Shown piece by piece: positions 1 through 5,843 of a stretch of DNA of 6,194 bases (position 1 is the first letter of the stretch; each line of letters starts with the position of its first letter). The position numbers and the translations under genes were made by a program. The notes under the pieces are model-generated. The model was given only the letters and a program-made list of their open reading frames with translations, made no database searches and was not told where the DNA came from. The DNA lies in the NCBI GenBank assembly GCA_023389535.1, contig JAEWEH010000042.1:1-6194 (forward strand), in the 5' to 3' direction. Source of the stretch: Pseudomonadota bacterium. GTDB lineage: Bacteria > Pseudomonadota > Gammaproteobacteria > Burkholderiales > Burkholderiaceae_B.

Positions 1-29
1 GACACGAGGAGCAAGACCCGGCCCCGCCA

Positions 30-117
30 CCCGGCCCGCGTCAATAGAACCATGCGTTACAACCATCCCGGCCCGCGTCAATAGAACCATGCGTTACAAC
101 CGTCCCGGCCCGCGTCA
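30..117. repeat. Tandem repeat, 37-bp period, about 2.4 copies
   Basis: Two identical 35-bp cores lie at 30-64 and 67-101. Each starts CCCGGCCCGCG, continues through TCAATAGAACC and ends ATGCGTTACAACC. They are separated by a 2-bp spacer (AT after the first core, GT after the second). A third, truncated copy at 104-117 keeps only the first 14 bases of the unit. A shorter GC-rich echo of the unit start (CCCGGCCCCGC) sits at 17-27. The period is not a multiple of three and the unit contains TAG, and TAA/TGA on the reverse strand, so it is unlikely to be coding. It lies just beyond the 3' end of the GST gene. Its role is unknown: it could be an intergenic repeat family, a set of binding sites for a gene to the left, or a replication-slippage product. 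Confidence 0.9.
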
Positions 118-136
118 GCAGAGCCCCCGAAGCGTG

Positions 137-163
137 AGCCGCCTACCGCCGCGGGCATCGGCT
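137..163 (-). terminator. Possible hairpin downstream of the GST gene
   Basis: Read on the minus strand, 8 nt after the GST stop codon, the RNA could fold with AGCCG pairing to CGGCT and TGCC pairing to GGTA (one G-U wobble), around a CGCGGC loop with a small internal bulge. No T-tract follows it, so it is not a canonical intrinsic terminator. It is listed only because it is the best hairpin seen at the end of this transcript. Confidence 0.2.
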
Positions 164-170
164 TGCAGCG

Positions 171-779
171 TCAGGCCAGGCCTTGCGCCCTCAAAGCCGC
201 CTGCACGCCGGCATCCGCCTCCATGCGCTCATAAAAAGCCTGCAGATTGCGCATGTTGCCGATATCGATGTTCTTGCCCTTGGCCCAGCGCAGCAAAGTG
301 TAGAGATAAGGATCGACCACCGAACGCGTCCCCGCTACCCACTCCTTCCCCTGCAATTGCTGATCCGCCACGCCAAACAACTGCACCAGCTTGGCCGACG
401 ACTTCGACACCAGTTCTTCCTGGAACTGCTCGGTGCTGGCAAGCGACTTGACGGCGAAGATATTCCCGAAAGTGCGATGCAGATCGGCATTGCACAAGCC
501 CAGCCAGCGCCGGACCTCGGCACGCTCGCGTGGGGTGTCTGGCATCAGCCCGGCCTCGGGCGAAAGTTCGGCCAAGTACTCCAATATGGCAGCGCTTTGC
601 GTCAGGACAAAATCGCCATCCACCAGCACAGGCACTGCGCCGAGCGGGTTGAGCGCCAAGTAAGCCGGCTGCTTGATTTCCTCGCGGCTGACTTCCTGTG
701 TTTCATAAGGCTTGCCTATCCATTCCAGGGCGATGTGCGAGGCAAGAGGGCAGGCGCCCGGCAGATAATAAAGCTTCAT
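171..779 (-). CDS. Glutathione S-transferase, beta class (GstA-like)
   Basis: A 202-residue cytosolic glutathione S-transferase, the usual size for bacterial beta-class enzymes, which bind glutathione and conjugate it to electrophiles or act as thiol transferases and peroxidases. The N-terminal thioredoxin-like domain (about 1-78) opens with LYYLPGACPLASHIAL. Its Cys10 matches the beta-class cysteine known from Escherichia coli GstA. The domain also has the cis-proline loop NPLGAVP (44-50, Pro50) and Gln61-Ser62, where the glutathione-binding acidic/Ser pair normally lies. The helical C-terminal domain (about 88-202) carries LHRTF with His101, the position of the conserved beta-class His, and the folding motif SVVDPYLYTLLRW (Ser153, Asp156). 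The ATG start is supported by AAGGAG 8 nt upstream on the minus strand (788-793). The gene lies 99 bp beyond the peptidase stop, so co-transcription is possible but not shown. The physiological substrate is unknown. Confidence 0.95.
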   Translation of the reverse strand: MKLYYLPGACPLASHIALEWIGKPYETQEVSREEIKQPAYLALNPLGAVPVLVDGDFVLTQSAAILEYLAELSPEAGLMPDTPRERAEVRRWLGLCNADLHRTFGNIFAVKSLASTEQFQEELVSKSSAKLVQLFGVADQQLQGKEWVAGTRSVVDPYLYTLLRWAKGKNIDIGNMRNLQAFYERMEADAGVQAALRAQGLA

Positions 780-878
780 GCAATACTCTCCTTGATATTG
801 AAAGACACTCGGTGCGTCTGCGGTTCAGGCTACCCTATGCTGCGGCGGCATCCTGGATTCCGAAGAAGGACGCCTTGA

Positions 879-2759
879 TCATGCCTGACTGGGCGATGCC
901 TGATCAGGCTGCAGATGCTGGTCAAGAAAGGCTTCCATACGCTCATAGAATTCGAACTTGTTTTCATCATTATGAAAACCATGCCCTTCGTTGTCTTTGA
1001 CCATGTATTCGACATCGACGCCGCGCGCCTTCAGGGCGGCAACCATCTGATCGCTTTCGTCTTTGTTGACGCGCGGATCATGGGCCCCCTGGGCGATGAA
1101 TAAAGGCGTCCTGATGCGGTCGGCATTCAATGCCGGCGACGTGGCCTTGAGCCGATCCAGGTCGGTTTCGGGATTGCCCACCATGGTGTGCATCTTGACC
1201 AGCATGGGCTTCCAATAGGGCGGTATCGTGTTCATGAAGGTCAGCAGGTTGGAGACGCCGACATAGTCCACGGCTGCCGCGTAGAGATCCGGGGTGGTGG
1301 TGATGCCGGCAAGCGTGGCATAACCGCCGTAGCTGCCGCCATAGATGGCGATCCTTGCGGGATCCGCGATGCCTTGGTCGATCAGCCATTGCACGCCGTC
1401 GGTGATGTCGTCCTGCATGCTCAAGCCCCATTGGCCGAAGCTGGCTTCCCAGAATTTGCGTCCGTAACCCGTTGAGCCGCGGTAGTTCATTTGCAGCACG
1501 CAATAACCGCGATTCGCCAGAAACTGCGCCTCTGGATTGAAGCCCCAGCTGTCCCGCACCCACGGACCGCCATGTGGATTGACGATGCAGGGCAGCCCTT
1601 GTGCCGGGCGGCCCACGGGCAGCGTCAGATAGCCGTGTATGGCCAGCCCGTCCCGTGATTGATAGCAGATGGCTAGGACCTGGGCCATGTCGTTTTCGGC
1701 CAGCGTGGGGTTGATGTCCGCAAGCTTGTCCAGGGTGTCGTTCAAGGCATCGTAGATATAGCGGCTGCCCGGCGTGCGATCGTTATATGCGGCGACAATG
1801 TATTTGTTTTCATCGCGCGTGCTGCTTTGCAAGGACACTTCGTAACCCGGCAACTGGGCGCGTATGCGCTCGTAGCGTTGCTGGCTTACATCGTCGAAGA
1901 AATGATATTCGGGCTTGTCGGACTGGAAGACTGCAACGGTCAGTACTTTACGCAGGCGCGAATACCCCGCGCCGTCCAAGTCATAGCCGTCGGCCTGGAA
2001 CACGGGAAGCTCTTTATCGGGTTGAGCGGGATCTATGGTGACCAAGGCAAGGCAGTCGCGTCCGCGATTGCTCAAGGCGTAGAACGAGGGGCCATCGAAA
2101 CAGAAAAATTCCGGATTGACCGTGGTACGGAAATCCGTGGTGATAATGGGATGGAAGTCCTGATGCTCATTGTCGCGGTACAGCAGCGTCGTGTGCAGGC
2201 CGTCGCTGGTTACGGCAAGGCGTACTCGCCCTTCGTGGTCCGTTTGCCAGCCGACGATGTTGCCCGGGTTTTCGGCCACCAGGGTCAGTTCGCCGGTTCG
2301 GATGTTGGCCCGGTAAACATCAAAGACTTCGGCATTACGGCCGTTATGATTGATCAGGACATGGTCCGGGTCGTCTTGCAGATCATCCTGTATGCCGGCG
2401 CGTACGCCCTGGAAGGGCGTCAAGTCGGTCAGTGCGCCAGTGGCCGCATCGACGGCAAGGACGTGGAAATTCTCATCGCCGTTGAAGTCCTTTTCGTAGA
2501 TCAGGGTATCGGATCCCTTCCAGAAGAACTGGGCGATATCGCGTTCGGTTTCCGCCGTCAGGCGGCGCGGGTCCCCTTGCGGAGCGCTGCCTTCAAGAGC
2601 CTGTACGAAGATGTTCATGCGCGCCGGCTTGCCATCCAGGCTGACCGGCTCCATGAAGGCCAGCATCGAGCCATCGTCCGAGAGGCGGAAAAAACCCCGC
2701 GCCGGGTTACGAAAAAAATCCTGAACCGAGTATCTTCTAGGTGGCATAAGTATGGTCAT
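879..2759 (-). CDS. Family S9 (prolyl oligopeptidase-type) serine peptidase
   Basis: A 626-residue serine peptidase of MEROPS clan SC, family S9, closest in style to S9C acylaminoacyl/dipeptidyl peptidases. These cleave short peptides, with entry limited by an N-terminal beta-propeller. Residues 1 to about 365 resemble the propeller, with recurring blade-like segments such as LSDDGSMLAFM and TGELTLVAENPG. The alpha/beta-hydrolase domain covers about 370-617. It has the HGGP oxyanion-region motif (396-399), NYRGSTGYG (425-433), the nucleophile elbow GGSYGG (Ser476), Asp561 in QGAHDPR, and His593 in EGHGF, so the catalytic triad is complete. There is no signal peptide or membrane segment, so it should be cytosolic. 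Translation may begin at Met1 or at Met5 (2745-2747). Neither has a strong Shine-Dalgarno sequence, so the start is uncertain by four codons. The gene is transcribed divergently from the dehydrogenase operon. The exact substrate cannot be inferred. Confidence 0.93.
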   Translation of the reverse strand: MTILMPPRRYSVQDFFRNPARGFFRLSDDGSMLAFMEPVSLDGKPARMNIFVQALEGSAPQGDPRRLTAETERDIAQFFWKGSDTLIYEKDFNGDENFHVLAVDAATGALTDLTPFQGVRAGIQDDLQDDPDHVLINHNGRNAEVFDVYRANIRTGELTLVAENPGNIVGWQTDHEGRVRLAVTSDGLHTTLLYRDNEHQDFHPIITTDFRTTVNPEFFCFDGPSFYALSNRGRDCLALVTIDPAQPDKELPVFQADGYDLDGAGYSRLRKVLTVAVFQSDKPEYHFFDDVSQQRYERIRAQLPGYEVSLQSSTRDENKYIVAAYNDRTPGSRYIYDALNDTLDKLADINPTLAENDMAQVLAICYQSRDGLAIHGYLTLPVGRPAQGLPCIVNPHGGPWVRDSWGFNPEAQFLANRGYCVLQMNYRGSTGYGRKFWEASFGQWGLSMQDDITDGVQWLIDQGIADPARIAIYGGSYGGYATLAGITTTPDLYAAAVDYVGVSNLLTFMNTIPPYWKPMLVKMHTMVGNPETDLDRLKATSPALNADRIRTPLFIAQGAHDPRVNKDESDQMVAALKARGVDVEYMVKDNEGHGFHNDENKFEFYERMEAFLDQHLQPDQASPSQA

Positions 2760-2818
2760 CCATCGGGCTGGCTGTGCTGCAATGTTTCAGCAAAGGAGTA
2801 TTCCCATTACTATATCGG

Positions 2819-2833
2819 ATTGTCGCAATTGCG
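2819..2833. promoter_or_regulatory. Overlapping palindromes, possible operator
   Basis: Two dyads overlap here: ATTG-TCG-CAAT (2819-2829) and the perfect 10-bp palindrome CGCAATTGCG (2824-2833). They lie just downstream, on the plus strand, of the AT-rich promoter-like island and 26 nt before the dehydrogenase start codon. This is a plausible place for a regulator controlling one or both divergent genes. Short palindromes occur by chance, no known operator consensus is recognised, and no regulator gene is adjacent. Confidence 0.25.
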
Positions 2834-2848
2834 CTGCCGCACTGTCAC

Positions 2849-2853
2849 AAGGA
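2849..2853 (+). promoter_or_regulatory. Shine-Dalgarno site deciding the dehydrogenase start
   Basis: AAGGA is followed by a 6-nt spacer and ATG at 2860. The open frame extends upstream to ATG codons at 2752 and 2782, but the first lies inside the divergent peptidase gene, neither has a comparable site, and the extra residues do not resemble the family N-terminus. This site therefore supports Met at 2860. Confidence 0.7.
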
Positions 2854-2859
2854 TATTTA

Positions 2860-3831
2860 ATGGCTGAAGAATCACTGCAGGTTGTGTTCCTGGATCGCGA
2901 TACGATTTCCCCGCGAACCACGCTGCGCCCATTGTCGTTCAAGCACGAGCTCAAAGTATACGGGCGTACCCACCGCGACGAGGTCGCGGAACGTATTGCC
3001 AGCGCGGATATTGTCATCACGAATAAAGTACCTGTGCGGCGCGAGGCCATCGAACAGGCCGGCCGGCTGAAGATGGTGGCAGTCGCCGCCACCGGCACCG
3101 ATAACGTCGATTTGCAGGCATGCGCGCAAAAAGGCGTGGTGGTGTCGAATATACGCGGTTACGCCGTGCACTCCGTACCCGAACACACGTTCGCGCTGAT
3201 TTTTGCATTGCGACGCAGCATCGTGGCCTATCGCGAATCCGTCAAGGCGGGCCGCTGGCACGAGGCCCAGCAATTCTGTTATTTTGACTATCCCATCAAA
3301 GATTTGGCGGGCTCCACGCTGGGTATCATCGGTGAAGGCGCCCTGGGCCAGTCTGTCGCTGGCATAGGCCGGGCGCTGGGCATGAAGGTACTGTTCGCGG
3401 GGCGCAAGGGCGCGCCCAGGCAGGGCAGGCTGTACACCCCGTTCGAGCAGTTGCTGGCCGAAAGCGATGTCATCACCTTGCATTGCCCTTTGAACGACAG
3501 TACCCGCAACCTGATTGGCGCACCCGAGTTCGCCTTGATGCAGCGCAAGCCCTTGCTGATCAACACGTCGCGGGGCGGCCTGGTCGACGAGGCCGCACTC
3601 GGCGACGCATTGCGGTCCGGCCAGATCGGCGGGGCGGGTTTCGATGTCACGACGCCGGAGCCACCGCAAAATGATCATCCGCTGGTGCAGCTCCTGGCGC
3701 TTCCCAATTTCATCCTGACGCCGCATGTGGCCTGGGCCAGCGAAGAAGCCATACAGACGCTCGCCGATCAGCTTGTCGACAACATCGAGGCCTTTCACCA
3801 AGGCTCGCCACGCAATGTCGTTGGGCATTAA
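2860..3831 (+). CDS. D-2-hydroxyacid dehydrogenase (glycerate dehydrogenase/hydroxypyruvate reductase type)
   Basis: A 323-residue cytosolic oxidoreductase, probably reducing hydroxypyruvate (perhaps also glyoxylate or related 2-keto acids) to D-glycerate. Family features are complete: AATGTDNVD (76-84), the nucleotide-binding GEGALG (158-163) in TLGIIGEGALG, catalytic Arg238 in NTSRGG, Glu267 in TPEPP, and His289 in TPHVAW. The opening VVFLDRDTI is typical of proteobacterial glycerate dehydrogenases. The second Rossmann strand ends LFAGRKG (178-184), with no acidic residue and with Arg182-Lys183, which suggests NADP(H) rather than NAD(H); this is inference. The start is set by AAGGA at 6 nt. 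It is the first gene of an operon, with glycerate kinase beginning 15 nt after its stop, and the kinase supports D-glycerate as the product. Related family members reduce 2-ketogluconate or glyoxylate, so the exact substrate remains open. Confidence 0.92.
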   Translation: MAEESLQVVFLDRDTISPRTTLRPLSFKHELKVYGRTHRDEVAERIASADIVITNKVPVRREAIEQAGRLKMVAVAATGTDNVDLQACAQKGVVVSNIRGYAVHSVPEHTFALIFALRRSIVAYRESVKAGRWHEAQQFCYFDYPIKDLAGSTLGIIGEGALGQSVAGIGRALGMKVLFAGRKGAPRQGRLYTPFEQLLAESDVITLHCPLNDSTRNLIGAPEFALMQRKPLLINTSRGGLVDEAALGDALRSGQIGGAGFDVTTPEPPQNDHPLVQLLALPNFILTPHVAWASEEAIQTLADQLVDNIEAFHQGSPRNVVGH

Positions 3832-3846
3832 GCAGGGGATGAATTC

Positions 3847-5010
3847 ATGCGTGTCGTCATAGCTCCGGATTCATTCAAGGAAAGCCTCAGCGCCGCGGGG
3901 GTGGCCAGCGCCATTGCCGAGGGGGTACGCGATGTCGTCCCTGACGCCATCACGGTCTGTGTCCCCATGGCCGATGGCGGTGAAGGTTCACTGGATGCCG
4001 TGCTGGCAGCCACCAGTGGCGAACGCCGCAAGGCCAGGGTGCAGGACGCCAATGGCCACCCCTGCGATGCCAGTTGGGGCTGGTTGGGTGAAGGCCGCGC
4101 CTTTATCGAAATGGCGGCAGCTGCCGGGCTGGAACAGATTCCGCCTGCAGAGCGCAAGCCTTTGCAGGCAAGCAGCTATGGCGTCGGGCAGTTGATCAAG
4201 GAAGCGCTGGACGCCGGCGCCACCCATATCGTTATTGGCCTGGGAGGCAGCGCCACCAATGATGCGGGCGCCGGCCTGCTGCAGGCACTGGGCGTGCGCT
4301 TGCTGGATAGGGATGGGCACGAGTTGCCCGCAGGCGGCGCGGCGCTGAAGATGCTCGACCGCATCTCGACCGACGACGCCGATCACCGGTTAAGCGAAGT
4401 TGAATTCGAGATCGCCGTGGATGTGGATAATCCGCTGTGCGGCGAGCGCGGCGCTTCCGCCATTTTCGGGCCGCAAAAAGGCGCCAACCCGGAACAGGTT
4501 GAGCAACTGGACGCTGCACTGGCGCATTTCGCCGATGTCTGCGCCCGGCAGTTTGGTAAAGACGAACGCGATGTGCCCGGCATGGGGGCCGCCGGCGGTC
4601 TGGGCTTCGCCATCAAGACGTGCTTTTCGGCGCGCTTTCGGCCGGGGGTGGAACTGGTCGCCGAACTATCAGGCCTGGCCGCCGCGTTGCAAGGCGCCGA
4701 TCTGGTCTTTACCGGGGAAGGGCGCATGGACGCCCAGACCCTGCTGGGAAAAACTCCCGCCGGGGTGGCGCGCTATGCCAGTCGCCAGGGCATACCGGTG
4801 CTGGCGATCGTCGGCTCGCTGGGCGATGGCTATGAAGCCTTGTATCAGGTGGGCATCACCGCCGCGTTCAGCCTCGCGCCGGGGCCCATCACGCTGGAAC
4901 AAGCATGCCGCGATGCCAAAAGCTATCTGCGCCAGCGCGCGGGCGACTGCATGCGCGTATGGCTGTCCGGGCGCAATGCCGCCGCCCAACATGTGGCCGC
5001 TGCAAGCTAA
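3847..5010 (+). CDS. Glycerate kinase, type I (GarK/GlxK family)
   Basis: A 387-residue cytosolic kinase that phosphorylates D-glycerate with ATP. Characterised members of this family (E. coli GarK, GlxK) make 2-phosphoglycerate. The length fits the family, about 380 residues. Signature segments run in the expected order: APDSFKESLSA (6-16), MADGGEGSLDA (41-51), GLGGSATNDAGAG (131-143), VDVDNPLCG (191-199), GAAGGLGF (247-254), FTGEGRMDAQT (288-298) and GKTPAGVA (301-308). The ATG has AGGGG 8 nt upstream. An ATG at 3839 is out of frame and is not the start. The gene follows the dehydrogenase by 15 nt and precedes the SDR by 16 nt, so it is surely co-transcribed. It passes the reduced C3 acid made by its neighbour into lower glycolysis. 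No frameshift or missing motif is visible. Confidence 0.96.
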   Translation: MRVVIAPDSFKESLSAAGVASAIAEGVRDVVPDAITVCVPMADGGEGSLDAVLAATSGERRKARVQDANGHPCDASWGWLGEGRAFIEMAAAAGLEQIPPAERKPLQASSYGVGQLIKEALDAGATHIVIGLGGSATNDAGAGLLQALGVRLLDRDGHELPAGGAALKMLDRISTDDADHRLSEVEFEIAVDVDNPLCGERGASAIFGPQKGANPEQVEQLDAALAHFADVCARQFGKDERDVPGMGAAGGLGFAIKTCFSARFRPGVELVAELSGLAAALQGADLVFTGEGRMDAQTLLGKTPAGVARYASRQGIPVLAIVGSLGDGYEALYQVGITAAFSLAPGPITLEQACRDAKSYLRQRAGDCMRVWLSGRNAAAQHVAAAS

Positions 5011-5026
5011 CATTAAGGACGCCGAT

Positions 5027-5809
5027 ATGTCGGAAAACGTCCGCGGCCCGGATTTTTCACTGCGGGGAAAGCGGGCCCTGATCACCGGTTCCGCACAGGG
5101 CCTGGGCCTGGCCATCGCCCAGGCGTACGCCGCCTATGGCGCAAGCGTCGTCATCAACGGGCGCGATGCCGGCCGGGTGGAACATGCCGTGTCCGGCTTG
5201 CGGGCGGCCGGCCATCAGGCCCATGCGTTCGTCCAGGATATCGGCATTCTTGACGATCAGGAACAGGCCTATGATGCGCTATGCCGTCTTGCGGGCGTGC
5301 CGGACATCCTGGTCAACAATGTCGGCATACGCATACGCAAGGACCTGGCGGATGCATCGCTGACAGAAATCCAGGAGCTGATCAACATCAACCTGGTCAG
5401 CGCGGTGAACCTATCGCGCCTTGCTGGCGCGCGCATGCTCGAGCACCGCCTTGCGGGGCGCTTCATCACCATGACTTCCATCGCGGGAGAGCTCGCACGC
5501 CCAGGCGATTCGATCTATCCCATTGCCAAGCAGGGGCTGGCCGGCCTGGTGCGCGCCCTGGCCGTTGAATACGGCGCGCGCGGCATTACCAGCAACGGCA
5601 TCGCCCCCGGCACTTTCGCCACGGAAAGCAATGCCGAGCTGGCGGCCGATCCGGTCAAGGGCCCCATCGTAATCGGCCGCAATCCCATGGGGCGCTGGGG
5701 CCAGCCGCAGGAAATCACCGGCGCCGCGGTATTCCTGGCTTCTCCGGCCGCGTCCTACGTCAACGGGCACATCCTGGTGGTTGACGGCGGCTTTTCCATC
5801 ACCTTCTGA
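5027..5809 (+). CDS. SDR family oxidoreductase, gluconate 5-dehydrogenase-like
   Basis: A 260-residue classical short-chain dehydrogenase/reductase, cytosolic. The cofactor motif TGSAQGLG (20-27) is followed by VVINGRD (41-47); Arg46 at the end of the second strand and the absence of Asp there suggest NADP(H). Other landmarks are Asp71, NNVG (97-100, where NNAG is usual), Asn122, Ser151, Tyr164 and Lys168 (YPIAK), and APG (193-195), so the active-site tetrad is intact. The opening SLRGKRALITGSAQG and the ending VNGHILVVDGG resemble gluconate 5-dehydrogenases such as E. coli IdnO. SDR specificity cannot be fixed at this level, so the substrate is probably a sugar acid, ketoacid or polyol related to glycerate metabolism. 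The start is chosen at ATG 5027 with AAGGA 7 nt upstream; the frame stays open further back only as a shadow inside the kinase gene. It is the last gene of the operon. Confidence 0.93.
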   Translation: MSENVRGPDFSLRGKRALITGSAQGLGLAIAQAYAAYGASVVINGRDAGRVEHAVSGLRAAGHQAHAFVQDIGILDDQEQAYDALCRLAGVPDILVNNVGIRIRKDLADASLTEIQELININLVSAVNLSRLAGARMLEHRLAGRFITMTSIAGELARPGDSIYPIAKQGLAGLVRALAVEYGARGITSNGIAPGTFATESNAELAADPVKGPIVIGRNPMGRWGQPQEITGAAVFLASPAASYVNGHILVVDGGFSITF

Positions 5810-5820
5810 ATCCGGATTCA
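5807..5820. repeat. Perfect 14-bp palindrome on the SDR stop codon
   Basis: TGAATCCGGATTCA is its own reverse complement. Its first three bases are the TGA stop of the SDR gene. It lies in the 34-bp gap between the convergent SDR and LysR-type genes. As RNA it could form only a 5-bp stem (TGAAT/ATTCA) around CCGG and has no T-tract on either side, so it is a poor intrinsic terminator. It may be a protein site or chance. Confidence 0.6.
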
Positions 5821-5843
5821 AGCATCACTTGCCGAGCAGGGTC

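Larger units (their letters stand above)
2760..2859. promoter_or_regulatory. Divergent intergenic region between peptidase and dehydrogenase operon
   Basis: These 100 bp must hold the promoters of the minus-strand peptidase gene, and probably of the plus-strand operon, because no other upstream space exists. The most AT-rich part is ATTACTATATC at 2806-2816. It reads as TATAGT on the minus strand (2814-2809, five of six matches to a -10 box) and as TACTAT on the plus strand (2808-2813, four of six). I found no good -35 partner at 16-18 bp for either, so the promoter assignments are tentative and may need an activator. A strong AAAGGAG (2792-2798) also lies here but does not precede a standard start codon. 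Confidence 0.4.

Noticed and set aside
89..451. A 120-codon plus-strand open frame starting inside the tandem repeat
   Set aside because: It begins within a non-coding repeat, runs antisense into the GST gene, and its product is a low-complexity Pro/Arg/Cys-rich sequence typical of a shadow frame.
780..878. Search for a promoter or terminator in the 99-bp gap between the peptidase and GST genes
   Set aside because: Apart from the GST ribosome site I found no convincing -35/-10 pair, and no hairpin followed by a T-tract.
898..909. The 12-bp palindrome GCCTGATCAGGC near the 3' end of the peptidase gene
   Set aside because: It lies within coding sequence, has no T-tract or loop, and is likely chance.
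2752..2859. A 36-codon N-terminal extension of the dehydrogenase starting at ATG 2752
   Set aside because: It would overlap the first codons of the divergent peptidase gene, lacks a ribosome site at that ATG, and does not resemble a signal peptide or the family N-terminus.
1827..2867. A 346-codon open frame on the plus strand, antisense to the peptidase gene
   Set aside because: It is an antisense shadow of the S9 peptidase, common in GC-rich genes. The minus-strand protein has a complete catalytic triad and family motifs, while this frame shows no recognisable domain.
2872..3828. A 318-codon open frame on the minus strand across the 2-hydroxyacid dehydrogenase gene
   Set aside because: It almost exactly mirrors the plus-strand dehydrogenase, which carries all family motifs. 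The antisense product has no recognisable features.
4400..5026. The SDR reading frame stays open 627 nt upstream of its start, inside the kinase gene, suggesting a longer or fused protein
   Set aside because: The upstream residues are rich in Trp, Arg and Pro, as expected of an off-frame shadow of the kinase. A proper Shine-Dalgarno and family N-terminus mark the start at 5027.
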